Of a stretch of DNA of 64,000 nucleotides, positions 42,870 to 51,716 are shown in pieces. The DNA is from Pseudomonas fluorescens (GTDB taxonomy: Bacteria; Pseudomonadota; Gammaproteobacteria; Pseudomonadales; Pseudomonadaceae). The stretch spans positions 2,101,501 through 2,165,500 of the forward strand of contig NZ_CP012830.1 in the NCBI RefSeq assembly GCF_001307155.1. The letters are read 5' to 3'. The position numbers and the translations under genes are program-made. Numbering within the stretch: the stretch's first letter is position 1; each line of letters starts with the position of its first letter. The notes under the pieces are model-generated. The model did not search any database, was not told where the DNA came from, and saw nothing but the letters and a program-made list of their open reading frames with translations.

Positions 42870-43452
42870 AGAACTGCGCTGATGTGCATGCCATAACCGA
42901 CAAAGAGCAAGGTGCAATGGAAGGCATACAATTGCGCAACAAGCGCAACGATTGCGCGGCGCGCCAGACGCTTGCGTCGGATAAATATCCCGCACGTCTG
43001 ACGCGCTTTTACGACGCCGGATCCAATTGGGTTGGCGGGGGGATTGAATACCTATGTTTACTCACCCAATCCATTTATGTGGTCAGATCCACTGGGTTTG
43101 GCAGCCTGTTCAAAGAAAGTGGACGCCTAGCGTAATGGCCCTCAAAAAACAGTCGTGAAGGTGAAAACCAAAAAAAGAAGCTAATGAGTTATTAGCCGAA
43201 GTATTTCCCAAGGCCCAAAAAGTCAGAGGTATTGGGTCGCAAGATGCCACGGGCATCAGAAAGAAAAACAAAATGGATCAATTTAAAAAGAGAGACGGAA
43301 AAATTCGATACAGAAAAGACTACCCCATCAATAAAGAAACAGGACGTGTTTATGGTCACGCTGACTCGAAAGGCACGGGTCATGGCGAACTACCACACAT
43401 CAACATTAAGCGCGCCGACGGAACAATGGTCCGCATCGACATCACAGGTTAG
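42870..43452 (+). pseudogene. Displaced Rhs cassette 7: rhs upstream copy, core end and unclassified tip
   Basis: Bases 42870-43005 are a decayed copy of 20675-20810 (end of the 92-residue gene, the 27-residue ORF, the rhs start). They join directly to the end of the Rhs core (TTTACGACGCCGGATCCAAT), then LAGGLNTYVYSPNPFMW and DPLGL. After DPLGLAACSKKVDA there is a stop and a frameshift. The remaining frame to 43452 is clearly a basic tip: VFPKAQKVRGIGSQDATGI, YRKDYPINKETGRVYGHAD, GHGELPHINIKRADG. I cannot name its family. Immunity gene follows three bases later. Confidence 0.75.
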
Positions 43453-43455
43453 AAA

Positions 43456-43743
43456 ATGAATAAACTCATAGATGCACTCAACTCCGGTAAACGGCGAGGT
43501 TACGAGGAGACTCGCTTGGTCGAGAGGATTTCTTTTCTATTTCAGTACGCCATAAAAAAACAAAATAATATTTATTACACATATTATTTTTCAACCAGCG
43601 AATCTCGCATGGACTTACTTGAAGATGATGAAAATGAAGAAATCAAAGAATTTTCAACCTTAGACGCTGCATTGGACCATTTGAAAAATAAAGGTGCCGA
43701 GTTAGAAAAATTTACAGCAATAAAGAAATCTTTGCCCTTCTAA
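43456..43743 (+). CDS. Immunity protein for the cassette 7 tip
   Basis: A 95-residue protein starting three bases after the tip's stop. The centre is acidic (DLLEDDENEEIKEFSTLD), matching a basic nuclease-like partner, and an aromatic stretch NNIYYTYYFSTSES precedes it. Family not recognised; the immunity role is inferred from adjacency. Confidence 0.65.
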   Translation: MNKLIDALNSGKRRGYEETRLVERISFLFQYAIKKQNNIYYTYYFSTSESRMDLLEDDENEEIKEFSTLDAALDHLKNKGAELEKFTAIKKSLPF

Positions 43744-43848
43744 AAAACAAACAAAGGATATCTTGCGACGAAAGCCATACAGGATGGAACTTGGTAAAAT
43801 TTATAAAAAACACCGGACAATGGTAAAGCAAGCTTTACAGGAGAGAAC

Positions 43849-44295
43849 ATGAGCGGGTTGACCGATTTTCACATTTTCTGGGGCGCTGCGATGGAGATCG
43901 CAGAAAAGCAATCCGCGTCGATGGAAGCCGAAGGTGCAGAAGATTTTGCAAGGAACCTTTACAACGAATACGTCGAGCAAGGCGCCCAAAAAAATAAAAA
44001 GAAATGGCTAACAGAACGTCTGGAAAATGAGTTCCTGTGTTTGAATGAAAAACCTGTATGGGTGAGCGAACCAGCCTGGTTGTATCATCAGGGCCTACCC
44101 ATGGTCTTCTTACATCAATTTTTAGTCTCGCCCTCAGCACAGCATATAAAAGAAAAAATTTCACTTGGCGACAGCCTATACGTGTTTGGCTCAAAACATA
44201 TTCTTAAAAGATCGTCAGAGGACAGCTGGACGGTCATTTATCGAACGGCCGTCCAAACCTTTGAAGGAGAGACTGCAGTGGAAGCCTCAGAGTAG
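43849..44295 (+). CDS. Orphan immunity candidate, unrecognised
   Basis: A 148-residue protein with a good binding site (GGAGAG). Stretches: FHIFWGAAMEIAEKQSASM, KKWLTERLENEFLCL, WVSEPAWLYHQGLPMVFLHQ. A basic frame of about 28 codons in front of it (ELGKIYKKHRTMVKQALQ) ends in a TGA overlapping its ATG and may be the tail of its lost toxin. Confidence 0.6.
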   Translation: MSGLTDFHIFWGAAMEIAEKQSASMEAEGAEDFARNLYNEYVEQGAQKNKKKWLTERLENEFLCLNEKPVWVSEPAWLYHQGLPMVFLHQFLVSPSAQHIKEKISLGDSLYVFGSKHILKRSSEDSWTVIYRTAVQTFEGETAVEASE

Positions 44296-44355
44296 GCCGT
44301 TATAAATCTGACGCCACTTATAGCGATCAAGTATCAGGCAGTACGCCTACCATAA

Positions 44356-44805
44356 ATGCAGAACTATCACATGAAAGACTTAGCCAAAGAAAATCCTAAA
44401 CTGGCAGACGAGATAATGGCCATCATGGCCTCGGGCAATGAGCTCGATGAGCAAAACAAAAAAGATGAAGCCCAAGCCTTGTACCAAAAAACATGGGACT
44501 TGCTTCCTGAGCCAAAACTTGAATGGACACCTCTGTCGTCATGGGTCACAGGTTCTTTTTTCAACCTGCACTTCGACAACGGTGACTTCGAGACAGCTAA
44601 AGATTGGGCGCAAAAGACCCTGGATGGCCGAGAGTCAGATATCGATACGGGTCCGTTGATCAACTTGGGAATGGTCTACTTTGAACTGGAAGATTATTCA
44701 CAGGCTTATAAATATTTTGACGATGCTTATAGCTTCGGTAAGGCACGAGCCTTTCAAGAAAGACCAAAAAAATATCTGAAGTTCTATTTAGAGAAAAAAG
44801 CCTGA
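44356..44805 (+). CDS. TPR-like orphan immunity candidate
   Basis: A 149-residue helical protein with a tetratricopeptide-like layout: NKKDEAQALYQKTWDLLPEP, and PLINLGMVYFELEDYSQAYK with FDDAYSFGKARAF. It may start at the ATG at 44356 or at 44371. TPR proteins are used as immunity in several polymorphic-toxin loci. No toxin remains ahead. Confidence 0.6.
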   Translation: MQNYHMKDLAKENPKLADEIMAIMASGNELDEQNKKDEAQALYQKTWDLLPEPKLEWTPLSSWVTGSFFNLHFDNGDFETAKDWAQKTLDGRESDIDTGPLINLGMVYFELEDYSQAYKYFDDAYSFGKARAFQERPKKYLKFYLEKKA

Positions 44806-44876
44806 CCAAGGCCGAGGGCTCCAGGGCCAACGCGTCGAAGAAACCGAGTAGGATGTCGATCGAGGTTTATGGATGA
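44805..44876 (+). pseudogene. Tail of a lost toxin tip
   Basis: A frame open through TKAEGSRANASKKPSRMSI ends in a TGA that overlaps the ATG of the next gene. Composition (Lys, Arg, Ser) and overlap fit the end of a toxin whose body is deleted. Confidence 0.4.
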
Positions 44877-45352
44877 AAAATACAGCTCAAATTGTGGACC
44901 TATTAATCTCCCACAGCCAGATTCAATTCCGCTCAAGGCCCTTCGACGAAGCCTCAAGCCAATGGGGCAAGGTTAATTTGGAGCAGGGTGCGGTCCTACG
45001 TAGCGACTACGTTGTGTTTGACCCTCTACCCGAAGACGCTTTCGGGGCAAACGTGCACCTGAAACTGGAAAACAGTTTCAACCTCGACCCCACCGCCCAG
45101 CGCTGCATCGTCGTGCCATTTCATGTCACGGATCCCAGTCATGTGGAAATTGCATCCGCTGCTGAAAAATTCAAGGTCGAGCTCGATCTAGATAAACGCG
45201 ACTATGCGTTGCACTTCGAGGTTTGCGAGGGTGAAGAAATCTTTTACAAAATCACTCTGGTCCCATCAGATAGCAAAGTTCCAGCCAAGTACCTGCTGGA
45301 CGATCCTTGGGGCGGCGAGAAAGACAAGGTACTGGTAGAGGGACTTCGTTAG
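44873..45352 (+). CDS. ComJ-like immunity protein
   Basis: A 159-residue protein. The opening ISHSQIQFRSRPFDEAS and the following QWGKVNLEQGAV resemble ComJ, the inhibitor of the Bacillus nuclease NucA, so its lost partner was probably a nuclease. Last gene of the island, followed by a strong terminator. Its last 26 codons and terminator are repeated at 35590-35727, 9.7 kb upstream. Confidence 0.65.
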   Translation: MKNTAQIVDLLISHSQIQFRSRPFDEASSQWGKVNLEQGAVLRSDYVVFDPLPEDAFGANVHLKLENSFNLDPTAQRCIVVPFHVTDPSHVEIASAAEKFKVELDLDKRDYALHFEVCEGEEIFYKITLVPSDSKVPAKYLLDDPWGGEKDKVLVEGLR

Positions 45353-45378
45353 AAGTTCATCTCTGCGGCCAACAAAAA

Positions 45379-45413
45379 TGGGCACCCGATCCAGTCGGCG
45401 TGCCCATTTTTTT
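45379..45413 (+). terminator. Terminator closing the Rhs island
   Basis: GGGCAC and GTGCCC arms with an inner CCGATCCAGTCGG pairing, followed by ATTTTTTT. It ends the plus-strand island just before the convergent hupA gene. Confidence 0.85.
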
Positions 45414-45437
45414 ACTGCCCCGAGACGGTGCTACCTG

Positions 45438-45713
45438 TTACGGGTTGACGCTGTCTTTCAACGATTTGCCCGGCTTGAACGCAACGGTGTTGCTGGCCTT
45501 GATTTTCACTGGCTCACCAGTTTGCGGGTTCTTGCCGGTGCGCGCGCCACGGTGGCGTTGCAGGAAAGTACCGAAGCCCACCAGGGTGACGCTGTCTTTA
45601 CGGTGCAGAGCGCCGGTGATTTCTTCGAGGACGGCGTTGAGTACGCGGTTAGCCTGTTCTTTGGTGAGGTCAGCCTTTTCAGCGATTGCTGCGGCGAGAT
45701 CTGGTTTACGCAT
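45438..45713 (-). CDS. hupA: HU-family DNA-binding protein
   Basis: A 91-residue HU protein that bends and compacts DNA. Opening MRKPDLAAAIAEKADLTKEQ and the DNA-binding arm GFGTFLQRHRGARTGKNPQT are typical. Gene order next to rubB matches PA5348 in P. aeruginosa. The RBS and promoter would lie in the 190 bases before rubB's end. It is the first core-genome gene after the island, so the island sits at the hupA 3' end. Confidence 0.95.
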   Translation of the reverse strand: MRKPDLAAAIAEKADLTKEQANRVLNAVLEEITGALHRKDSVTLVGFGTFLQRHRGARTGKNPQTGEPVKIKASNTVAFKPGKSLKDSVNP

Positions 45714-45901
45714 GAGTGAAGCCTCTTTGACGGTTTTTTGTTGTTATGTCCGTGCTGTTCTTCCGGAACAGCGCCCAAGGCGCCGCAGGCTCTACTCTGC
45801 GGCAGACGGAGTGAGGATGGCATGCGGTTACGAGCGGCGCCAGTCTCGGGGCGACCTTTGTAGAGGCAAAAGCGGGGTGATTCCGACAGAACGACCGGTA
45901 T

Positions 45902-47050
45902 TTACGCCAAAAGCGCCGGAAGCTCCTTGTTTAGAGCCAGTTTCTCCATCACTGCCGCCCCAGTGAGCGCGTAACCCAACAATTTCCCGCTGGCATCACG
46001 GCACAGCGCCTTGATGTCGGCGCCCTGCCCTTCGACGGTCCAGGCACCTTCAAAACCCCGTGGTGGCGGGGAAACCACCAATGGGCAGACTGGTGTTTTC
46101 ACGGTAATCGGCATCGCACCGTAGCTGACCGCTGTCGGGTTGCCGGCCAGGGTTTGCGCCAGCGCACGCGCACAACTCATCAGGGGCATCACGTACAGCA
46201 AATTCAGCCCATCGACCTCGGCGCAGTCGCCCAAGGCATAAATATTGGCGTGTGAGGTCTTCAGATGACGGTCAACGACCACACCGCGGTTGATCTGCAA
46301 GCCGGCAGCGGCCGCCAGATCGATGCGCGGGCGAAGGCCAATGGCGGAAACCACGACGTCGCAGGGGATCACCTGGCCATCGGACAAATGCCCTTCGAGC
46401 CCGTCATCGGTGCGTTGCAAGCTATTGAGTACCGGGCCGAGGTGGAACTGCGCGCCCAGGCTTTCCAGACCGGCCTGCACGGCTGCGGCCGCCGCCGGGT
46501 GAAGCAGCGTCGGCATGACTTGTTCGCACGGCGCGACCAGTTGCACCTCGTAACCACCGAGGATCAGGTCGTTGGCGAACTCACAGCCGATCAGGCCAGC
46601 GCCGAGCAACAACACCCGACGCTTGCCGGCAGCCGCTGCCCGAAAGCGCGCGTAGTCTTCGAGGTCGTTGATCGGGAAGATCGCCTCGGGCGCATCGCCC
46701 TGCACCGGCACACGCACGGTTTCCGCGCCCCAGGCGAGGATCAGGTCGCGATAGGCCACGGCTTCTTCGCCGATCCACAGGCGTTTGTGGCCCGGGTCGA
46801 TGCCGCTGATGCGCGTATGGGTCCGCACCTCAGCTTTCAGCTGTTCGGCCATGGCGCCAGGCTCGGCCATGCTCAGGCCGTCGGCGTCCTTGTTCTTGCC
46901 AAAACCGGTGGAGAGCATCGGTTTGGAGTAAGAGCGTCCGTCATCTGCGGTAATCAGCAGCAGCGGTGTTTCGCCATCGAGTTTGCGAAACTCCCGGGCC
47001 AGGTTGTAGCCAGCCAGCCCAGTGCCGACGATCACGACAGGTGCGTTCAT
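45902..47050 (-). CDS. rubB: Rubredoxin-NAD(+) reductase
   Basis: A 382-residue FAD protein passing electrons from NADH to rubredoxin. The N-terminal FAD site is [18 protein letters not shown]; the NAD site around residue 148 is [14 protein letters not shown]; the second FAD motif is [12 protein letters not shown]. Length and order (rubredoxin next door) match P. aeruginosa PA5349. Rubredoxin systems support alkane hydroxylases and oxidative stress defence. Confidence 0.95.
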   Translation of the reverse strand: MNAPVVIVGTGLAGYNLAREFRKLDGETPLLLITADDGRSYSKPMLSTGFGKNKDADGLSMAEPGAMAEQLKAEVRTHTRISGIDPGHKRLWIGEEAVAYRDLILAWGAETVRVPVQGDAPEAIFPINDLEDYARFRAAAAGKRRVLLLGAGLIGCEFANDLILGGYEVQLVAPCEQVMPTLLHPAAAAAVQAGLESLGAQFHLGPVLNSLQRTDDGLEGHLSDGQVIPCDVVVSAIGLRPRIDLAAAAGLQINRGVVVDRHLKTSHANIYALGDCAEVDGLNLLYVMPLMSCARALAQTLAGNPTAVSYGAMPITVKTPVCPLVVSPPPRGFEGAWTVEGQGADIKALCRDASGKLLGYALTGAAVMEKLALNKELPALLA

Positions 47051-47084
47051 TCCTTACTCCTCTTCAATTCATCAAAATCTGTGA

Positions 47085-47255
47085 TCAGGCAGCGATTTCG
47101 ATCATTTCGAAATCCATTTTGCCGACGCCACAGTCTGGACACAGCCAGTCTTCCGGTACGTCCTGCCACGGGGTTCCGGCCGCGATGCCGTCATCCGGCC
47201 AGCCGTCGGCTTCGTTGTAGATCAGCCCACAGACCACGCATTGCCACTTTTTCAT
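47085..47255 (-). CDS. rubA: Rubredoxin
   Basis: A 56-residue protein with both iron-binding knuckles, [18 protein letters not shown] and [10 protein letters not shown], the four cysteines that hold one Fe. Starts at ATG 47255, ends 34 bases before rubB, so the two are one operon. P. aeruginosa has two rubredoxin genes here; only one is present in this window. Confidence 0.95.
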   Translation of the reverse strand: MKKWQCVVCGLIYNEADGWPDDGIAAGTPWQDVPEDWLCPDCGVGKMDFEMIEIAA

Positions 47256-47456
47256 TACTTGTTTCCTCAGGTTCTCAGGCTTTTACCGGCGCGAACGATC
47301 ACCCGATAAGGGTTTGCCGTCCGGCTCAAGGCGTTTTGTACTGATCGGGCGCAGCAGATGCAAGCCTGTTCGCCGCCACTACCCGGTCTGATCAGTCAAT
47401 ATCACCGACCGACATGGTAAGCTCGCCGCCTCATTTGCTGCCAATACTGACTCACT

Positions 47457-48020
47457 GTGCCGCACTCAAAACCCCTCGCCCCTGCTCTGTTCTGGCTGCC
47501 ACAAAGCCAGCTGACCCCGCTACCCGACGCGCAAACCCTCGACTGGCTGTTCGATGAGGGCTCGCTCACCCGCCGCCTGACCCGTTTGTCGGATGACGGC
47601 TTCAGCGTGACGCCGCTGCTCGAAGGCTGGCAGCCTTTGCGCGCTGACGAATGCGCCGCACTGGAATTGCCCGAAGGCAGTGAAGGCTGGGTTCGCGAGG
47701 TGTATTTGCGCGGTCATGGCGAAGCTTGGGTGTTTGCCCGCAGTGTGGCGGCACGCAGTTCGTTGCAGGACGGTGGGTTGAATATGGATGAGCTGGGCAG
47801 CCGCTCCCTGGGCGAGCTGTTGTTTTGCGATCAGGCGTTCCAGCGCCGCGCCATCGAGGTTTGTCACTATCCTGTCGAGTGGTTGCCCAGCGAATCTCAG
47901 GCACCGCACCTGTGGGGCCGGCGCTCGCGTTTCGACCGGGGGGACCTGAGCGTGCTGGTTGCGGAAATATTCCTGCCAGCCCTGTGGCGCGCTGCCGGCG
48001 CGAATACGGAGAACTGCTGA
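47457..48020 (+). CDS. ubiC: Chorismate-pyruvate lyase
   Basis: A 187-residue enzyme converting chorismate to 4-hydroxybenzoate and pyruvate, the first step of ubiquinone synthesis. Recognisable: [18 protein letters not shown] near the N-terminus and [17 protein letters not shown] with the conserved Arg residues. Translation starts at a GTG. The stop overlaps the ubiA start by one base (TGATG), coupling the two. Confidence 0.94.
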   Translation: MPHSKPLAPALFWLPQSQLTPLPDAQTLDWLFDEGSLTRRLTRLSDDGFSVTPLLEGWQPLRADECAALELPEGSEGWVREVYLRGHGEAWVFARSVAARSSLQDGGLNMDELGSRSLGELLFCDQAFQRRAIEVCHYPVEWLPSESQAPHLWGRRSRFDRGDLSVLVAEIFLPALWRAAGANTENC

Positions 48021-48910
48021 TGTACCAAAGTCTGCTCAAGTCATTGAATCGCGTGAACCCGCGCGCCTGGGACTTCATCCAGTTGACCCGTATGGACAAG
48101 CCCATCGGCATTTACCTGCTGTTGTGGCCAACGTTGTGGGCGCTGTGGATTGCCGGCAAAGGCTCGCCGTCATTGGCCAATATCGTGATTTTCGTCCTTG
48201 GCGTGGTGCTGACCCGCGCAGGTGGCTGCGTGATCAATGACTGGGCCGACCGGAAAGTCGACGGTCACGTGAAACGTACCGAACAACGGCCCTTGGTCAG
48301 CGGCAAGATCAGCTCCAAAGAAGCACTGGTGTTCTTCGCATTGCTGATGGGCGTGAGCTTCCTGCTGGTGCTCTGTACCAACGCAGCCACGGTCTGGCTG
48401 TCGTTCGGCGGTCTGGCGCTGGCCGCCACTTACCCGTTCATGAAGCGCTACACCTATTACCCGCAAGTGGTACTGGGCGCGGCGTTCTCCTGGGGCATGC
48501 CGATGGCGTTCACCGCCGAAACCGGTGAACTGCCGGCCATTGCCTGGTTGCTGTGGATCGCCAACCTGCTGTGGACGGTGGGCTACGACACCTATTACGC
48601 CATGACCGATCGCGACGACGATTTGAGGATTGGTGTGAAATCCACGGCGATTCTGTTTGGCGATGCCGATCGGGTGATCATTCTCACCCTGCAAGGCCTG
48701 GCCTTGGGGTGCCTGCTGCTGGCCGGATCGAAATTCGAGCTGGGCGGCTGGTTCCACCTCGGGCTGCTGGCTGCGGCCGCGTGCTTTGCCTGGGAGTTCT
48801 GGTACACCCGCGACAGGGACCGACTGAAGTGTTTCCGGGCCTTCCTGCATAACCATTGGGCCGGGTTGGCGATTTTCGTCGGGATCGTGCTGGATTACGC
48901 AACCCGCTGA
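48020..48910 (+). CDS. ubiA: 4-hydroxybenzoate octaprenyltransferase
   Basis: A 296-residue inner-membrane prenyltransferase attaching the polyprenyl tail to 4-hydroxybenzoate. The two aspartate-rich motifs are [15 protein letters not shown] and [17 protein letters not shown], both intact; about nine membrane segments. A longer frame from 47825 is rejected because the ATG at 48020 overlaps the ubiC stop. Confidence 0.96.
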   Translation: MYQSLLKSLNRVNPRAWDFIQLTRMDKPIGIYLLLWPTLWALWIAGKGSPSLANIVIFVLGVVLTRAGGCVINDWADRKVDGHVKRTEQRPLVSGKISSKEALVFFALLMGVSFLLVLCTNAATVWLSFGGLALAATYPFMKRYTYYPQVVLGAAFSWGMPMAFTAETGELPAIAWLLWIANLLWTVGYDTYYAMTDRDDDLRIGVKSTAILFGDADRVIILTLQGLALGCLLLAGSKFELGGWFHLGLLAAAACFAWEFWYTRDRDRLKCFRAFLHNHWAGLAIFVGIVLDYATR

Positions 48911-48917
48911 GGACTCG

Positions 48918-48985
48918 TAAAGATCGCAGCCTCCAGCAGCTCCTACACTAATACCGTAGGAGCTGCCGAAGGCTGCGATCTTTAG
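48918..48985. repeat. Dispersed inverted repeat
   Basis: AAAGATCGCAGCCTCCAGCA on the left is reversed on the right as GGCTGCGATCTTT, with GGAGCTGCCGAAGG between; forms a long hairpin between the convergent ubiA and the lipoprotein-like gene. Related arms at 16358-16414. Confidence 0.8.
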
Positions 48986-48999
48986 CCCTAACCGCCAGG

Positions 49000-49383
49000 T
49001 TACATAGGCTTGGCGACGTGCCACGCGCCACTCATCATCCCTTCACCGGTCTTGTCACCGGCCTTCTTGTCCTTCACAAAGGTGTACAGCGGCTTGCCGT
49101 AGTAAGCCCATTGCATCTTGCCGTCGTCGCGCTTGATCACCGTCCAGTCACCCTTGGACTTATCGGTGGCGGCAGCCGCCAGCGGTGGCCAGTTGGCAGC
49201 GCACTGGTCATTGCACATGGACTTGCCCGCAGCATCTTTGTCAAAGGTATACAAGGTCATGCCCTTGCTATCGACCAGCATGCCACCCTTCTCCATCGCT
49301 GGATCAGCGGCAAAGGCCATTGCCGGTAATGCCAGGGCAGCGGCCAACACCAAGGCTTTGAACGATTGAACGTAGTGAGTCAT
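49000..49383 (-). CDS. Exported protein with Yx(FWY)xxD repeats
   Basis: A 127-residue protein with a signal peptide (ALALPAMAFA at about residues 16-25). Two copies of the secreted repeat: GMTLYTFDKD and GKPLYTFVKD, with CNDQCAANWPPL between them. This is the COG4315 type of small periplasmic or surface proteins of unknown role. No lipobox cysteine after the signal peptide. Convergent with ubiA. Confidence 0.85.
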   Translation of the reverse strand: MTHYVQSFKALVLAAALALPAMAFAADPAMEKGGMLVDSKGMTLYTFDKDAAGKSMCNDQCAANWPPLAAAATDKSKGDWTVIKRDDGKMQWAYYGKPLYTFVKDKKAGDKTGEGMMSGAWHVAKPM

Positions 49384-49463
49384 GGAAACCTTCCTTTGTG
49401 GTTGTCAGGATTCGAACTTAGAGCGTAGTTCAGGATTGCGCTGATCGCCGCACGGCTAAAATA

Positions 49464-49481
49464 CTGTCACACGACTGCAAT
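49464..49481 (+). promoter_or_regulatory. Pho box upstream of phoB
   Basis: CTGTCACACGACTGCAAT fits the consensus of two CTGTCAT half-sites separated by four bases, with one and two mismatches. About 54 bases before the phoB start, suggesting PhoB autoregulation. Confidence 0.75.
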
Positions 49482-49534
49482 AATTCCGTTATCTAATGCG
49501 GCGCAAGACAGTTAAATGACAAGAGGATTAAGGC

Positions 49535-50224
49535 ATGGTTGGCAGGAGCATTCTGATCGTCGACGACGAAGCGCCCATTCGCGAAATGATCGCCGTTGCG
49601 TTGGAAATGGCCGGCTATGACTGCATGGAGGCCGAAAACTCCCAACAGGCCCACGCCATCATTGTCGACCGTAAACCGGACCTGATCCTGCTCGACTGGA
49701 TGCTGCCCGGCACGTCAGGCATCGAGCTGGCCCGACGTCTCAAGCGCGATGAGCTGACCGGGGACATCCCGATCATCATGCTGACCGCCAAGGGCGAAGA
49801 GGACAACAAGATCCAGGGCCTGGAAGTCGGCGCCGATGACTACATCACCAAGCCGTTTTCACCTCGCGAGCTGGTTGCACGCCTGAAAGCCGTGCTGCGT
49901 CGTGCCGGCCCTACCGACGGCGAAGCACCGATCGAAGTCGGCGGCCTGCTGCTGGACCCGATCAGCCACCGCGTGACCATCGACGGCAAGCCCGCCGAGA
50001 TGGGCCCGACCGAATACCGCTTGTTGCAGTTTTTCATGACCCATCAGGAACGCGCCTACACCCGTGGGCAATTGCTCGATCAGGTCTGGGGCGGCAATGT
50101 GTATGTCGAAGAGCGCACCGTCGACGTGCACATTCGTCGTTTGCGCAAAGCTCTCGGCGATGCCTACGAGAATCTGGTACAAACCGTGCGTGGCACCGGC
50201 TACCGGTTTTCTACCAAGGCCTGA
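49535..50224 (+). CDS. phoB: PhoB phosphate response regulator
   Basis: A 229-residue OmpR-type regulator. Receiver domain with [12 protein letters not shown], the phospho-acceptor Asp in [10 protein letters not shown] and Lys in ITKPFSP; C-terminal winged helix ending [12 protein letters not shown]. It binds Pho boxes when phosphate is low. The likely targets phoB, pstC and pstS have boxes in this window. phoR follows after 45 bases. Confidence 0.97.
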   Translation: MVGRSILIVDDEAPIREMIAVALEMAGYDCMEAENSQQAHAIIVDRKPDLILLDWMLPGTSGIELARRLKRDELTGDIPIIMLTAKGEEDNKIQGLEVGADDYITKPFSPRELVARLKAVLRRAGPTDGEAPIEVGGLLLDPISHRVTIDGKPAEMGPTEYRLLQFFMTHQERAYTRGQLLDQVWGGNVYVEERTVDVHIRRLRKALGDAYENLVQTVRGTGYRFSTKA

Positions 50225-50269
50225 GCCGGCCCTTACCTGCTCGACACGCTGACAAGGACGCAAGTTTAA

Positions 50270-51592
50270 GTGAACCAAAACTGGCATGGCACTCTGATCC
50301 GCCACATGCTGTTACTGGTCACCGGCTGCCTGGTGATCGGCCTGATTACTGGCTATTACGGCTGGAGCCTGGCCGCAGGCCTGGGCATTTACCTGGCCTG
50401 GACCCTCAAGCAATTGCTGCGCCTGCACGAGTGGCTGCGCCTGCAAAAGCCCGACGAACCACCACCCGATGGCTATGGCCTGTGGGGCGAAGTGTTCGAC
50501 AGCATCTACCACCTGCAACGGCGCGATCAGCGCGTGCGCGGACGCCTGCAAGCGGTGATCGACCGGGTTCAGGAGTCCACCGCAGCGTTGAAAGACGCGG
50601 TGGTCATGCTCGACAGCGACGGCAATCTGGAATGGTGGAACCGCGCCGCCGAAACCCTGCTGGGCCTCAAGACCCCGCAAGACAGCGGTCAGCCGGTGAC
50701 CAATCTGGTGCGTCATCCGCGCTTCAAGGAATATTTCGAGCAGGACAACTATGCCGAGCCGCTGGAAATCCCTTCGCCGACCAACGACCGGATGCGGATT
50801 CAGCTGTACATCACCCGTTACGGCAACAACGAACACTTGATGCTGGTGCGCGACGTCACCCGCATTCATCAGCTTGAGCAAATGCGCAAAGACTTCATCG
50901 CCAATGTCTCCCACGAACTGCGCACGCCGTTGACGGTGATCTGCGGCTACCTGGAAACCCTGCTCGATAACGTCGAAGAGGTGAATCCGCGCTGGAGCCG
51001 TGCGTTGCAGCAAATGCAGCAACAGGGCGGACGCATGCAGACGCTGCTCAATGACTTGCTGCTCTTGGCCAAGCTCGAAGCCACCGATTACCCGTCGGAC
51101 AACCAGCCGGTGCCGATCGACAACCTGCTGCAATCGATCAAGAGTGATGCCCAGGCGCTGTCCGGGCAGCGCAACCAGCACATCACCCTGGAAGCCGATC
51201 CGTCGATTATGCTCAAGGGCAGTGAAGCCGAGTTACGCAGCGCGTTCTCGAACCTGGTGTTCAACGCCGTCAAATACACTCCGGACGGCGGCAACATCCG
51301 CATCCGCTGGTGGGGTGACGAACAAGGTGCGCACCTCAGCGTGCAGGACTCGGGAATCGGCATCGACAACAAACACCTGCCGCGCCTGACCGAGCGCTTC
51401 TACCGCGTCGACTCCAGCCGCAACTCCAATACCGGCGGCACCGGGCTGGGCCTGGCCATCGTCAAACACGTTTTGTTACGTCATCGTGCGCGAATGGAGA
51501 TCAGCAGCGTGCTCGGCCATGGCAGCACGTTCACCTGCCATTTCGCGCCGGCACAGGTGACAAAATCGCGGGTCAACTCGCTGACCGACTAG
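50270..51592 (+). CDS. phoR: PhoR phosphate sensor kinase
   Basis: A 440-residue histidine kinase starting at GTG. One or two membrane segments at residues 8-40 (HMLLLVTGCLVIGLITGYYG), a PAS region around 100-200, phospho-acceptor NVSHELRTPLTV, and ATPase boxes NLVFNAVKYTPDGG and GTGLGLAIVKHV. It phosphorylates PhoB when the Pst-PhoU complex signals low phosphate. Confidence 0.96.
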   Translation: MNQNWHGTLIRHMLLLVTGCLVIGLITGYYGWSLAAGLGIYLAWTLKQLLRLHEWLRLQKPDEPPPDGYGLWGEVFDSIYHLQRRDQRVRGRLQAVIDRVQESTAALKDAVVMLDSDGNLEWWNRAAETLLGLKTPQDSGQPVTNLVRHPRFKEYFEQDNYAEPLEIPSPTNDRMRIQLYITRYGNNEHLMLVRDVTRIHQLEQMRKDFIANVSHELRTPLTVICGYLETLLDNVEEVNPRWSRALQQMQQQGGRMQTLLNDLLLLAKLEATDYPSDNQPVPIDNLLQSIKSDAQALSGQRNQHITLEADPSIMLKGSEAELRSAFSNLVFNAVKYTPDGGNIRIRWWGDEQGAHLSVQDSGIGIDNKHLPRLTERFYRVDSSRNSNTGGTGLGLAIVKHVLLRHRARMEISSVLGHGSTFTCHFAPAQVTKSRVNSLTD

Positions 51593-51716
51593 CGCGAAGG
51601 TTGACTGAACACTAGGCAATCGACCTGTCAGCCGCTACATTGGCTGACTTGGGCCTGCCTTTCAGGCTCGGCAATCCCCTTTCTTTTCGAATATACGGAA
51701 CCCGCAAAACTCCATC

